Below, one piece after another: positions 37,802 to 52,000 of a stretch of 64,000 nt of DNA. A program made the position numbers and the translations under genes. A model generated the notes under the pieces. That model did not search any database, was not told the origin of the DNA, and saw only the letters and a list, made by a program, of their open reading frames with translations. Within the stretch, counting starts at the first letter, position 1; every line of letters begins with the position of its first letter. The stretch spans positions 19,220,001 through 19,284,000 of the forward strand of contig NC_039478.1 in the NCBI RefSeq assembly GCF_003590095.1, written 5' to 3'. The DNA is from Trichoplusia ni (taxonomy: Eukaryota > Arthropoda > Insecta > Lepidoptera > Noctuidae).

Positions 37802-40800
37802 AATATACATATTATAAAAAAACTAGGCTGTGTAGATTATGTATAAATCAAATAATGTTGTAATCATTATAATCTCCAAATGCGGTATATAGTATACATC
37901 ATTCTAATGCACGTGTGTGTGAGTGTGTCACTGGACTCTTCGGGAATGTTTTTTTAAATCATTTGGGTGACGCTTTGGAAGATTCACAAATCAGATTTAA
38001 AAAAATAAACGAAATAGCAGTAATTTTAGGTAGACCCACTTTTCTAATCAAATAACGATATTTCAACATTATATTTTCAATAATAATTATTAAAGATCAT
38101 CATTTTCATATCAATTTAAGTGCATCGAAAAGCCTTTGTGTTGAGGCTTTATTATTTCTGTAATATAATATTCGATACGTGTGTAGATCACTATCGGTAT
38201 TGCGATGTTACACAAGCTATTTACGTTGTAAGCCTATTAAATAATTGCATAGTACTTTAGAAAGGTTTATAATAAATACTTCCTTTATACAGTATTTATC
38301 ATTTAAAGTAAAACATTATTTCTATGGTCATTCAATCTGTTATTCTATAGCTTACATAAATATCACACATCAAATTATTAATGTACCTAAATTGATGCAT
38401 TCAATCAATGAAAACTACCATTTTTACTTCGCATTGATTTACATGCAATGACAACTGCGACAACAATTTGATACAGGCACTATTTTCTGTATTTAGTAAC
38501 TATACATTGAAATACTACTTTAAGGTAAGGTATTTAAAGGAAGGAGGCCGTGGGAACCAAAATCCGAGACATAAACACCACCCGCTAATTTGAAACTATA
38601 AGCTCTACAAAACGAGAGTTCTCCACGCAGTGCTCACGTATTAACATGTAGTTTGTATGTAATGTCCACCCGACACTCTCAGCTAGGATTACACACGATT
38701 TTTCAAAGTGAAATAATCTAGCATTTATCATAAATAACATTTAAAATTGATTGTATTGAGTTTATATCTATAATCGGTATATTATCTTACATATTACATC
38801 CCAATATTGTTATCGAAACGAAATATTAATCCTTGCGCTCTATTACATCTTTATTCCAATAATCTTAAGGTCTAATTTTCGTTAATTGGATTTCATTGTA
38901 AAGATTGTTTGGAATCAGTAGCGACATCCTATCCGAGTTATTCAATGCGCATGCGCAACAATTTGAACGTAATTTATGTTCAGGTGGTGTCTGACCGTTA
39001 CGAATAGGATCAGCCGAGTTATAAATATATATTTTTAATATTACAATTTTTTATTTGAGTTTTCCCAGAGCAAGGTAGGGCTGTCATGTTTTTGGTTCGA
39101 AATCAAAATTATTTCACAGAAAAAAAACCATAAATATAGTTAGTCCTAGAAGTACCACGTTAAATTATGAAAATTACTTTTTATTCAATCAATCAGTAAA
39201 ACATTTGTTTCAAGAAATGTTTCATCACCTCGATCAATAGAAGCGCAATCGAGTATGTTGAATTTGTAACCTAATAAATTCAAAAGTTTAGACTTTTATT
39301 TTAGCTTTGGGTGTAATAACCAAACAGCAATAACCTATTCTTCAAATAACATCCTTAGTGTTTATTACAAAGCAGTATAATAGTTTCAACCCAATAACAC
39401 TTAATTGATCGAAATAAACAAGAAATAACGTAAACTCCCGAATCATCAATAACACTATGTTAACTTCGACTAATCAATTTTGTACTTAGCATACAGTTTC
39501 CACCTCACACCCTCACTTACACAAAAAATAATCATCATTCTCCTGCCCTTATCCCAATTATTATTTGGTCGGAACAACCTGTCTTCTTCCATACCTTTCT
39601 ATGTGACCTCATCTCACAAGAAGAACTTTGCGCCCATATCGTCTTTCACACAATCCATCCATCGTTTCCTTGGTCGTCCTCTTCCCCTATATCCATCCAC
39701 ATCCATACTCAATACCTTCCCACCACATGACTCTCATTCTTCTGCATCCCATACCATGACAGCCGGTAACCACGTAGTTATGTAACAATAGAAACCAAGA
39801 GTCCTCTATCTCCATAATTCAGAAAACATTTTCCCATAAGGCAAGCCATGCACGTCACCACATAACCCCAGCCATCAGTTATCCGGTAGCACAATAATAC
39901 TCATTTACTGTTAACATAATGTTCTTATGTTAATTCATTTACTCGATAACGGTACAAAAGTTCCACTAAAATGTCACATATATATTTATTGTCAGACATA
40001 TTGTCTGCTTGATGTAAAAATTGATTTTCAATGTATACGCTTTATTGATACGTGGGTGTCTTTGTGTTAGGGTCAGATATGGCAATAAATTGTGATATAG
40101 GAATGTAGTGTTAAAGAGCTTTCTTATTTTATGATGGAACTGTTAACAGATTTTTGTCGTGAGCTTTTTGACTATCTGTCTGTGTTGGCGTAAGATTAGA
40201 CAGTGAATACACAGAGGTTTTGCGTCGATACGATTATTTTTGGATACATATTTTCAATTTCAAAAATGTTGTTTTTTTACGAAAAGAAAAACCTAGAACT
40301 GTATAGAGAAAAAGATAATGCTGTCTCAATAGAGTTTTAATCAATATGCTATATATAAAATCAGTATATAGTATACAATAAGTATGTACATAATATGTAG
40401 GTAATATTGTTGTAATAGTAAACAGTTCCATAGATAAAGTCAACCAATGGCATTAACAGGTAAATAATTCTTTACAAAAACCGCTGGACCCCGACACAAA
40501 TGTGTTTGGAATATCTATATTTCGAAATTGCTTAACAACAATTAAACAATACAACTACAACACCACACTGGACGCATCACCTGCCTATAGAAACACATAT
40601 AACAAACTCTCAGTTACCCGAACTTCAAAACATTATTTCCGAGTCACATTCAGATGTGTATGGAAACACTATTGGTAGTAATTACCGCTGTCGGCTCACA
40701 TCACGCGGCATTTATCTCATTAATGCGTTAATAAGGTACCTTGGAAGGCTATTTGTAATCTGGTTATCTGTAATATTGGATTAAATATATCGTTGATATT

Positions 40801-42891
40801 TCGTCTTCCTGATGCGCTCAATCATTTTATTCCTTGCAGTTGTTTTGGAGAACGTATGTATCGTAGTTGTCAATCTGAGAAAAAAAACTTTGCAATATTT
40901 GTAAGTTACTCTTATGTAGGTATAATATGAACTTAATACCGGCAAATAAATGTCCAACTACTGAGTAAGTATATGTTTCTTCTATATTTGTCTTATTAGA
41001 TCTAGTATCAATATTTCATTATAAGTAATCTACTGACTTTAATGTAAAAAATCTGCAATTCGGTTATACTTCCATAGACAGGATTGAGATTTGAGTATTT
41101 ATTTATATTCCTTAAAATGATTTTACTATTGAATTGACATAAAAAAAAATTAAGTGGTTACAAAGTATTGTACATAGTTGTGTCTTTACATGATCCACAC
41201 AAAGGTAGTTTCTTGTTATCTCATAGATAGTCAAACTAGAAACTGGTCAAAAAAACATGCTTTACTAATCGTTTATAACACACACCTGTAAGCAATATAA
41301 GTATAAAGTTTTGAATATAAAATTGTTAATAAAGAGAGAAAGATTTTGTCCTTTGGGCGCATTAATTAACCTTATCATTTTTGATATCTTGTTCGTTTAA
41401 GCGAACATCCTGGCTCGAAATAATTATTGCAATTAAATATGCTTTCACTCGGCAAACATCTGAGGTACCGAGATATTAGCGATTATAATTATATGTAAAA
41501 TATACGTACGAGAAATCTTCGTAAGAAGTATTTTATAATACAAAGTATCTAATGAGTTAAATGTAATTAAATCAAAAAATAGCAATAAAATTTAACATGA
41601 GGAAAACGGAATACTATCATGAAATGTATATTTAATTGAAACCCACGCTGATACAAATATATCGTTAAGTTTTCTACAAAGATTTACACACGCAATCCCG
41701 TGTAATCAATCACGCTGCGGTTGATCAAAGACAACAACAGCTTGACATGTTTCTTTTCCTAAATTACAATTTTACATCACAATGTCGTACACGCAATAAA
41801 GGCAAGTTTTCTTTATAATCGAAATTTCACAATAATAACAAGGCGTTAAGCAATAAAATAGTAAAAAAAGCCAGCGAGTATCGACCTAATCCGCGACCGG
41901 CGTCATTAGCACACAGATAGATTTACAATAGCCATAATCCTTTCTGAAACTTACTCCCATACGCAACGGTAACAACACACGTACGTAAACTAACAAACAA
42001 AGAAATCTCACCCTTATTTCTTGTACCGTAAAGTATTTCAATTGTTTTATAAAAGTGTAAAATATTGTTGGTATTAGCTCGCCACCCAGGGCGCGCACAG
42101 CCTCTATAAATGCGTACAATTTACAACGTTCTTAACTTGAAGTTGAAAAGTTGGTCTTGTTACGTGAACCTCTGAAGATAATGGGATATATAGGAAAAAA
42201 TATTAACACGATATATGAACGAACTGAGGAGGTTCTATCTTCAGATCAAGAGAAGTGATAACTTTTGCATTATTATCTTAGATTATTTTCAAACACTACT
42301 GTTTAATTCTATGTCAAACAGATCACAACATAATTTAAATAATATTGAATTACCAAAACATGTTTGGTACAATTTTATAATTAACCGTCGTTATATCAGA
42401 GCTTTGAGAGGCTTTCTATTTTCAAACTATGTTGAGGAGGACAAAAACACATCACTTACTAAATATATATGGTACAATTATGTACTATAGATTACTACCC
42501 GTATATAAATCGACAGTTTTATCCTTCTGATCGTTTTTTTTCATAGAAGAGAAACGATTCTATAGTATTCTAAAAATATAAAGTGACGTTAATAATAAAA
42601 GCACATTATCGCCGATCGGTGTACAACCTAATCTTAGTACTCAATTAACTCGGTTTAATCTTACGCATAAATTGGAGCGGCTAAATCTATACCAATATTT
42701 CAGTTCGGCCTTAAAGTATAACCTATAAAACATTTTATTGGGAATACCTTAGTTAATTGTTTTTGTTTACCTTGTAGAAGGATATTTAAAACTGTAGCCT
42801 AACTTGAAACTACCAAACTTATAAAATAAAATCTTTGAAACATTTTTTAAAATAATCAGTGCCTTAGTACCTTTTGATCGGCTTAGTAGTC
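37802..42891. other. gene-free stretch with one LINE remnant
   Basis: No credible exon apart from the LINE remnant at 39530-39770. A perfect 12-base palindrome TGCGCATGCGCA (NRF1/ewg-type) lies at 38946-38957. A (TG)-rich microsatellite scrap is near 37912-37930. Confidence 0.5.
39530..39770 (-). mobile_element. RTE-type LINE remnant, C-terminal end of the reverse transcriptase ORF
   Basis: Translated on the minus strand with frame changes, the segment gives short blocks such as RGRGRPRKRWMDCVKDDMG. This resembles the GRPKKRW and CVKDDM region near the C-terminus of RTE/BovB-like endonuclease/reverse-transcriptase proteins. The reading is broken by frameshifts and a stop, so the copy is dead. 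The + strand frame covering it is an antisense shadow. Confidence 0.75.
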
Positions 42892-43022
42892 GATTCGCCC
42901 GAATCGATTATATTTCAGAAAAAAAATAAGTAGTACAACAATATTTTCGGGCGTATCTATAGAGCATTACTAAATTTTGGTGTACCGGATTCGCCCGCTG
43001 TTAACTTTGTCTCGGGCGAATC
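42892..43022. repeat. four-copy GATTCGCCCG cluster
   Basis: GATTCGCCCG occurs forward at 42892-42901 and 42988-42997, and reversed at 43013-43022. A one-mismatch reverse copy (CGGGCGTATC) is at 42948-42957. The first copy forms a CGATTCG/CGAATCG inverted repeat. No coding signal is present. It could be a cluster of protein-binding sites or the relic of a repeat with inverted subunits. Confidence 0.7.
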
Positions 43023-46000
43023 TACCCGTTGTTGTCTATCCGTTGTGTGTACAAAAACTTATAAACGTCCAAATCTGTTTTAAGTTCGATTAAAATGATA
43101 ACTGTAAAATTTAAATTGCGAACATTTTCCATAGAGACCCTAGCTTGAAGCAAGGACAAGGATACACATGTACATACCCATGGCTCACTATCGCAATGAC
43201 GTCACAGTACAGCTTCAAGCACTTTAGATGAAGACAATGAAGTCGTGTTCTATTCCCTGTCTAATCTCGTATCTGTTTTCTCGGGATACATTTTCATAAT
43301 AACCTTGTACCTTTGAGTGAGTCGATCGAATTCGAAACAAAATCCGGCAAATCCGTTCAAAATTGGACTTACTCTGAATAATTGAGAATTGAGTTACAAC
43401 AGAATTTTTCAAATTATCAATAGCGCACATAATTAGTAGTCGAAGAAATAAAAACTCAAACAGATAAAACCTAACGACCAGTAGGTGCAACACGCTTAAA
43501 ATAAAGTAGATATGAGGTACCAGGAGATAAGAAGCAGCCGATATATACCAGCTTTAGGTTTATTAACTCTCGTTGCGATGCTCCATAAACAGAATCCTAT
43601 CTATCATTTATACGGCTTCGAAGGCATTTTGATAACACCGCTGATTTACGAGCGGCTTACGGACCTACCTTAATAGATGTAAAACAAAACACTGAAGCAG
43701 CACACATTGTTGCCGATACTTTGTAGCGATCTAATGGGCTTATATAGCCCCTTATTTTAGTAAGAGTGTATGCGAATTCAGTAAGAGATAAGTCACAGGT
43801 TTGTTTACACATTGTTGCATGTTAAGGGCTTTAAATAGGATTTTTAATAGTTTTTTTCACTTAATTGCATGACATCAAATCGTATTTTTTTACAATGATA
43901 TAAAAATATCCTTCGTGAGACGGATTCACAATGATTTATTTAAAAATGGTTGAAGCACTCGTATTTTTTCGTCACCGAATTTTACAGTAATTAAAGTTAA
44001 TGCTTTTAAATGTAAATGTTTCATATTTATGCATAATTATGTATATAATTGCTTACTACACTCTTTTTTATGTTAACAACGGTACAGAACTTTTTTAAAT
44101 TTTGTCTTGTCCTCCCGAATTGTTTCGATTCAAAACGCAACAAATAGTTTAAGTTATTTATTTATTTTCCTAAAGACTGGACTGAGAACCTAAAGAAAAC
44201 AAAATCGGTATGCGCCAAAATAAAAGTATTTGCCACACACCATTTCCGTAACAAGCAGCAAACGAAACGGACTGACATCGGGACTTCGGCGACAATAGGT
44301 TTAAGTTTTTACCATTTGGGTACGAAACGCCAAACATTAGCACATGACCAAAATCATTATACAATTTAGATATGTATCATGTATAGTAGCTGCAGATATA
44401 TGTATTTCTACCTTAGCCCCATTCCTATAACCTTGCAGTGAATGCTTTCATGTTAATCTGTCCTCATATTTAAAGCATACGAAGGAAATCCTGTGTTTAA
44501 CACCTCATTGTGCTCGCAATATCAGGCAGAATGTGTCGTGTCAGTGCTAATCAATTGATTGACATGTTTACGTCTGTTCAGACAAGTCTATATTATATGT
44601 ATATATTGTTCCGTGCACTACTGATGTGTTAATAAATGCAGATAATTATCATGAATATAAGTAACAGGTTAAAGTCTCTTGCAATTTAACTTTTCAGACG
44701 TTTTAAAGATTTTGGATAAGTATGCCTGTTGTTACTATGCTATGAGTATACATACATATATTATAAGTCATATTGAAGAAGTTAAATATAATATTGTAAA
44801 CTTTATTTTATTTTTAGTCTCATCGTTTTTGTTTTTAAAGGTTTATGCTTTTTTGCTGTGTGGATAGAACTTATTAACCTATAGAAACAGTAATGCGGAT
44901 TAACCTAACATTAAATCAAGCATTTATTAATTTACACCTAAACCTCAAAGCGCATATCTCGACTAAAATATTAAATCCCACAAAAAGTTTCGTATCGTAG
45001 ACTAGACATACAATATCAATAATCCACTATTCTATTCAAAAACCTTTCACCTCAAAACAACAAAGCAAATACCGACAAAAATTAAAACCGCTTTACTAAT
45101 AAAGAAAAATAAACATAAAACACAGAAAAAAATCCGTTGAATAAACACACAAACTGAATTAATATTTTATAGCATCAATATCGGAGGCTGCGCCTGCGCA
45201 CGCTGGGCTGAGCCGCTGATGTCACCACAGCCGTAAAACTAATTAGAGCTGGCATGTCACAGAGATGGCCGGTTTATGGCCGCCATTAGGGTAAATGTCG
45301 CCTCTATACATTGGGACCTCTAATAAAGTTTTATCTATTTGCAAACAAATATAGTAAACTTCAGAATTTTGATTGACCTTAATACGCTTCCGTGATCGTT
45401 CATTTCCTGGTATTCTTTGTGTAGCTATATCAATTGTAACTGTAATTGCTCGAGACAGAGGTGTCAATAAAATTAAAATGACTCTTTCTCCAATCAAGGA
45501 AGTAAATAATTAGAAATTCAACCATTCTTGAGACAAGCTGATTATTTAGTAAATACTGTAAATAGTTGTCTAAAAGAAACCAAAGTTGAAGCTGGAGCTG
45601 AGAAATAAATGAGTATCTATTAATATTTTTATAATCAATAACGCGATTAAGCTTCTCAATTCAACTTTTTTTAAATAATTCCTTGCTTAGATTAACATAA
45701 ACATTTAATTCAGTGTAAAACTTATCTAATTACATGATATCAAGTCGCTTATTGATTCGCGTGTCTCGGACACTGCGCGGGCGCAGCCAGCGACCACCCA
45801 ATATGTCAAATTATTGAGACTATTAACCCCCGACTGCAGGCGCTCGTAATTGTGCACACCACTTGTAAAACTTCCAACACATTTGTCTGTGGGACACCCT
45901 GCGAGCCCTAGGGATGTACTGCCTGTTTTCATTTTCATTTAGTTTCTTAACATTTTAATGATTTTGTTTAGTTATTTCTTTGTAGACTAGTTTCTCACCA

Positions 46001-49000
46001 TATACCTAATTAATGACAGATTTTAAATACTTCTGACTAATTATATTTTCGTAAATTGATATGTACTTACATCTGATTATAGAAAAATGTTCATATATTA
46101 TGAAGCATTTAAAAAATAATGATTTAAATTAATAGCATACAATATAAATAACTTTGAAATTGTGTTCTAACTGTCGACTACCTGACAACTAATTGTAACT
46201 ACACGTCAACTTGTAAATGTACAAGCATTACCTTAGTTCTGTAGACAGCGAGAATTCGAACATTCCCCAGTCAATATAAATTCTGATCCATAATATAAAC
46301 CGTCCTGTGACCACAAAAAAATATCAGGCACGCACCATATTATTAAAGCTTAAATAAATCTTCGTCGCAATAAGTTCTTAACTAAATCACCTTACCAATA
46401 AGCTCCCATCCCTACATATTGCCGAAGACACTGAGCAATAACATCCTCCGTCGAACGCGTATATTTAACACTATAAAACAATTAATTTCAACCGCACAAG
46501 GGAATACAACCGTTAGAGATATATAAATAAGGATCAAAGGCGTTGCAGGATTAAAATTGTTGGCAACGGTCCAGTTTTATTAAATTATAAATTTGAAAAA
46601 TCTCAAATGAACCTTATTACGAGGTGTTAAGAGTTATTAGAGCAGCATTCGTCGTGGTCGTGTGGTATGGTCACAACAACCTGCCGCGCGCTGCTCAACA
46701 TTTGATTTATTCGTACAAAAGCGACTCGGTATTAATTCACTCGCTATTTGTCATTGCACGTGAGAAAGTGCTTTATTGTTGGTATACAACGGGAAATATT
46801 ATTCAGTGTTTGTGACGCGGCCGGCTCGTAATTTATTGTTATGACAGGGAGTCGATATTTAGCGGGGTGTGGTAGCACTGTAGAGCTGTAATGTGATTGT
46901 TCAACTAATAGATTTAGGGCTGAATATCATACCAGATGTAAGGAATGAACATCCAAAATACTGAATTCGAATTGAAAAGCCTGAGCAGAAAACTGCAGCC
47001 AGCAAAAACACTACGTCGCATACAAAAAAACAATCTGAAGTTACAGCATTCAGTGTAACCTAAATAAGATTAACTCATACAAAACTGAAACGAAAAAAAC
47101 TATGCTTTTAATTTTTTTTAATTATGTAAATTGAAAATCCCTGGGGCGACATTAAGAATTACAAAGCCGACCTAGATTCAAGTTCGCCAATCAATGACCC
47201 GCTCTCGAGCGTCACAATATTTTACCTGTTTACGCACGCCCACGCGTGAAAGTCCACGTTTTTATAAAACAATTGTTATCATATTTGTTTTTTGAAGTGT
47301 TCATTAGATATTCACAGAGTGAAGTGCACTAGAGGCGGGAAAGTTGGACGAGTGGCCGATTGGACGTCGGCCAGTGTTTCGAGATCCACAAGTGTCCGTT
47401 CAAGATCGGCTACGAGTAATAAGTGCGATTCCCAGACGCGATGACTGGACTCCACTGAGCATTACTGTGGCTAACCTTTGGAATTTTATAGGAGAGTCCT
47501 GTTACAATTTCAGGAGTACGTACAGCACATTCACCGTCCCTACTCCAGAAAGTTCTAAGAGCTTCTAAAGAAAATGGTATCTTTTCTTTAGGAAAACCTA
47601 ATTAGTCGTTTTCTAAAAACTGGATTAATATAGACAGGGATACTACTATCTAGACGGCATTTAAGTTATTTTAGTGTGCTTTAAATGTTTGACTCTACAT
47701 ATCGCTGAGATCTCCTAAAATGTCTCCAAAAACTATGAAAGCTTGTCACCTACCTCACTCGAGTTATGAGCCATTGTTGTTTTTGTCTCTACTCTAGGTT
47801 GTCTGTGCATTGTGAGATAATTTATGATGTTACAATAATATTCAGGCTTCGAGTGCTGACGTGTACGAACGGTAGGAGGGTATTACGATGTATGTTGTAT
47901 AGGCGTTTGTAAAATGATCATATAAACGTTGTTTTGTACATTCAAGTATGGGGTGGTGGGATTTGGAAAAGCCACTGTATGTAATTACCGGTTCCAAATG
48001 CCGAAAATCGTTAAATAGGTTAGACCTGGAGACAGTGGACAGGTTAATAAAGAATGTTTTACGTCACAGGCTAGTTAGTTAGACAGTTGGTACGAAAGTT
48101 GCACATCAAGTAGACCAGCAGGCGAGAGCTAGTGCTGATCCCTCACCCACAGATACATCACAACATTCCCTCTTAATTATTTCGCCCACACCACAGTTTA
48201 TCACATGATATAAGTGTTAGCTAGTTAATGAAGATAAAGCCTGGATGGTGACGCATTTATAACCTTAATGGTTTTCAATTAACGTGTTACTTACTGTTGT
48301 TATTGCGCAGAGTGGTGGGAATGCAATAATCATATGTAAACATGCTAAATGGCTCACTATCTAACGGATATATTCCATTGATAACGCCCCGGTACTTGTG
48401 GATCGCTGCAAACGGAGATTCTGACGCGGTCGTGGCTTAAGTGGCTCTTTACTTTGTTTATTGTGATTAAAAAATACTAATTAAAGTACTGGATTTGTCT
48501 CTAATTGGCTGCGACTAACGGAGCTAGTTTCTATGTGACTTTTCTACTGCTAATCAGTGCCCCGTATAGCTTAATGCTTATTCTATTGAGCAGCTATAAA
48601 GATCCTATTTTCTATGGATTATTTTTAGTTTAACTGAAATACACGGCTTTCAAGCTCGGATATTCGAGGTTGTAAGATGGGGAGAGATATTGTGGTGGAG
48701 TGTTACAAGGATCGCGGTTCGATATTGTCTTGTGACAGGATGCTGGGTGAACAGCGAGATAAAGACAGATAGCATTAGATGAAGCGAGCCTCTACCAAAT
48801 ATGGTAGAATTCCTTTCCTCCACACAGCTAGAGATTAAAGTTTTCAGTATTTTTGAAACAATATAAAGAAATTAACTCTAATGTTTTCTCAGTTCCTTTT
48901 AATTAAATGTTTTGTCGTTTTATACTTGACGCAACTTTTCATTTAGAACCATAAAAGATTATTATCTTGACAGGTAGACTGACTGTATGATAGTTATTAC

Positions 49001-52000
49001 GCTTAAGAATTTTGCCATAAGGCTTTTTAAATAATAAAATCTAATCAAGTTAAGCCTCACTGTCTTAAAGGCAAGGGAAATTCTTATTCTAGGTTACGGT
49101 TGAAATATAAATGCATTAATACTTCAATTAAACCTTCCTTGACACCACTCGAGGTTTCTCCCAAAACCCTCCCGTTACGATGTGATGTCACTTTAATATC
49201 TCTTAAGAATATCGCCTTTGAGGCGTGTGGGAAAAACAAACAGACGCACACTCAGTGCTAATTCGATATAAATTGTTTCTCGATGATGCATTGTCCGGCG
49301 TCAAGTGGCCGGCCCTAGAGCTCTCCACGCGGCCGATTTGTTGAACGTTGTAAGTTTATTAAATGCGGACGTAATTGCGTATTCTTTTACTTGTGAACTT
49401 GTCAAGGAGGTCGTCTATGTAGGTTGGATGAGAACTAAAAGTTTAGAAGGTCTACAGCATTAGGATACCAATTTAGGGTGTTTATATTGATTAGGTAGCT
49501 ATATTGGAGCAGAAATAACTTAAGTATATTGATTATTAAATGCTACTTTAGTATTTAGAAAAGCAGCACAAACTTTTACCAAATAGGAATAATATCTTAC
49601 CTTTTAAGAACCTACCTTTAAATAAAGGTAGAGTTGAATTTTAGAGTCTTCTAATAAATCGCCCCACAAAATGTATAATAATTATTAATATTAAATTATT
49701 AAAGTATGTCGATCTATTTTTAATTGTCAAAAAAAAACATAATTTTAAACTAAGAATACTTACACGTTCCAAATTTAAAGAAGTGTCATTTTGTAAAACT
49801 TCAACGTCTCCGGTAACAACATACAATGCAATTTGGTAAATACATGAATTAAACATTATCTACTACGATCTTGCCAAAAATCAGCATCACTCCGGTGTTA
49901 TTATTGAACTGTATTTAATACTACTCACATACTGAGCTCGACACCTATTTGGTGGAGCCCTGAAACACGCACCACACGTTCATCAAAGCACTGTACCGTA
50001 CTCAGAAACATGACAAGCCATGTGCCAAAAACTGAATTTTGTTTTTTTTCTGTCCTTTAAACTGGGCACTGGAAAATCTGTTGGTTTCATTTTTGTGATT
50101 ATTTGTCCTTTTTCTATGTAATTGCATTTATTTTTTATTGCTGTTGAGCCAATAAAAGGTTTTAAGTACCTCTTTCTAATGGGTTGTAGTTAAGTTTCTC
50201 TACTAGATATGGCTATATAAGGCGTGAAATGTTTAATTACTATTACGATAGCTGTAGTTACCAATGAGTTAATAGTAACGAGGTGAGGTTAAAGGTAATC
50301 ATATAATACACATGTAAATACCTGTTGCGAATCCCGTTATCAATTAGCGTTAGTCTCTGCGATTTATAGATGTAACTTCCTTGGTGTTTCTTCTTCAGCT
50401 CATTAACAGCATAATGTAAGGCTTGGATGGATGTGATACTTAGCTAATTGTTTATTTGGATTAACAATTGATGTGCTTAAAATCTGTGCTATATGTGATA
50501 GGTTGTATAAAGATAGCAAATGATCTATTTTGAGTTACACTTTTTCAAATATCAGTAGTAAAAAACTCTTTCCTTGCAAAATACTAAAGGTGGGTAACGC
50601 TCGCGATAACACCTTTTTCCAAAATATACCTAAGTACTTATGTAAAACAACAGTTTTATTTAGGTAAAAATGCCTTTCGTCATACACTTGTGTCTCCGAC
50701 GGGATTACAGCTTCTCTCTAAGTGGTTTCATCACATCTAAACAGACATAAACCATCTTAAAACTTCACCAAACAATTTAAGCACCAGCATTTCTCTATCA
50801 CTATTAATATATTATATTCTGTGACAATAAAAAAATGTTTATCTATGGTCTAGCGGTGCAGATAGGGCAGCGATCGGGCCGAGTCACAGGTCGCCGCCTA
50901 CGCACGCCGTGCCGCACAGCGTAACTAAATGTGGCATAAATACTGAACAACATATCTAAATTATATTATACAAGTCTGTCAATATAAAATAAGTTCGAAG
51001 AAAGTTTAGATCTAAAAATAATATATTACAAAATATCTACTTCAAGTTCGTAAAGCCTGCTTTATGTACTTGCAGTAGTATGCAGGTACCTATACCTGCA
51101 TATAAAACTGTCGTGTTTTGGTACAAGTTTCTGAAAGACAATCGACTCAGTAGTACCTAATTTTCTCTGATAGACTTTATATTAACAGGTCAGAATAAGA
51201 GTCACAGTACGCAAATGTTTTGCGCACACTAATCGGTTATAGTAATATTTACCGCTTGCGAGTTTGAAATCTTTGAAATTGACTATTATAGCTTGGATTT
51301 ATCATATTATTAGAGAAAATAGAATTCATGGTCTCTACACTTTTCGCGAATAGACGGATGACGCGAAACTACGAGATTATATGCCTACTTATAAGAGGTT
51401 TTTTTTTATTATCTACAAATTACAAGAGGACTACCGAATAGCTTATTAAAAGCGCAACGACAAATTCATGGAAAAAATAACTGAGTAACAATTAGGTAGC
51501 TATCCTTCACTGGTATCTATGTATACTAATTCAAATATCTCTCATAAGTACGCAACGCAACTACATAATTAAAAATACAGCTGCGCAGTTAAAGCAAATT
51601 TAACGCAAAATCTTAACAGCCACATAGGTAATTACTAAGTTAATAAAGCAGCGAAGTTAATTCCCCTTCACACTATCGCTTATTAAAAGTTAACAATAAG
51701 TACTTAGAAACGTTTAGAAATCCGCGTTTTGAGCAAACACATGATTTGAAGACGTCGAAGTACCGTATTACCTGTACACTTCCTCAATTAACGACTGTCC
51801 GTACAATATACTAGAACACAATTACAGCAGTAGTAAACGCGTTCGACAAACAGCTCGCTCGTTTATGATAACATCTTCTAAGAAACCTTTAGGTGGTCGC
51901 AAACATTAGCTTTGTTTGAGCGCCAATTTGGACTGGCTGAGCTTTCATACTGACAAACTTAACCTAAAACCCAAACATACTAAAATCAACCTTATCTTAA

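Noticed and set aside
39480..39785. 101-codon plus-strand frame
   Set aside because: Antisense shadow of an RTE-type LINE remnant that reads on the minus strand.
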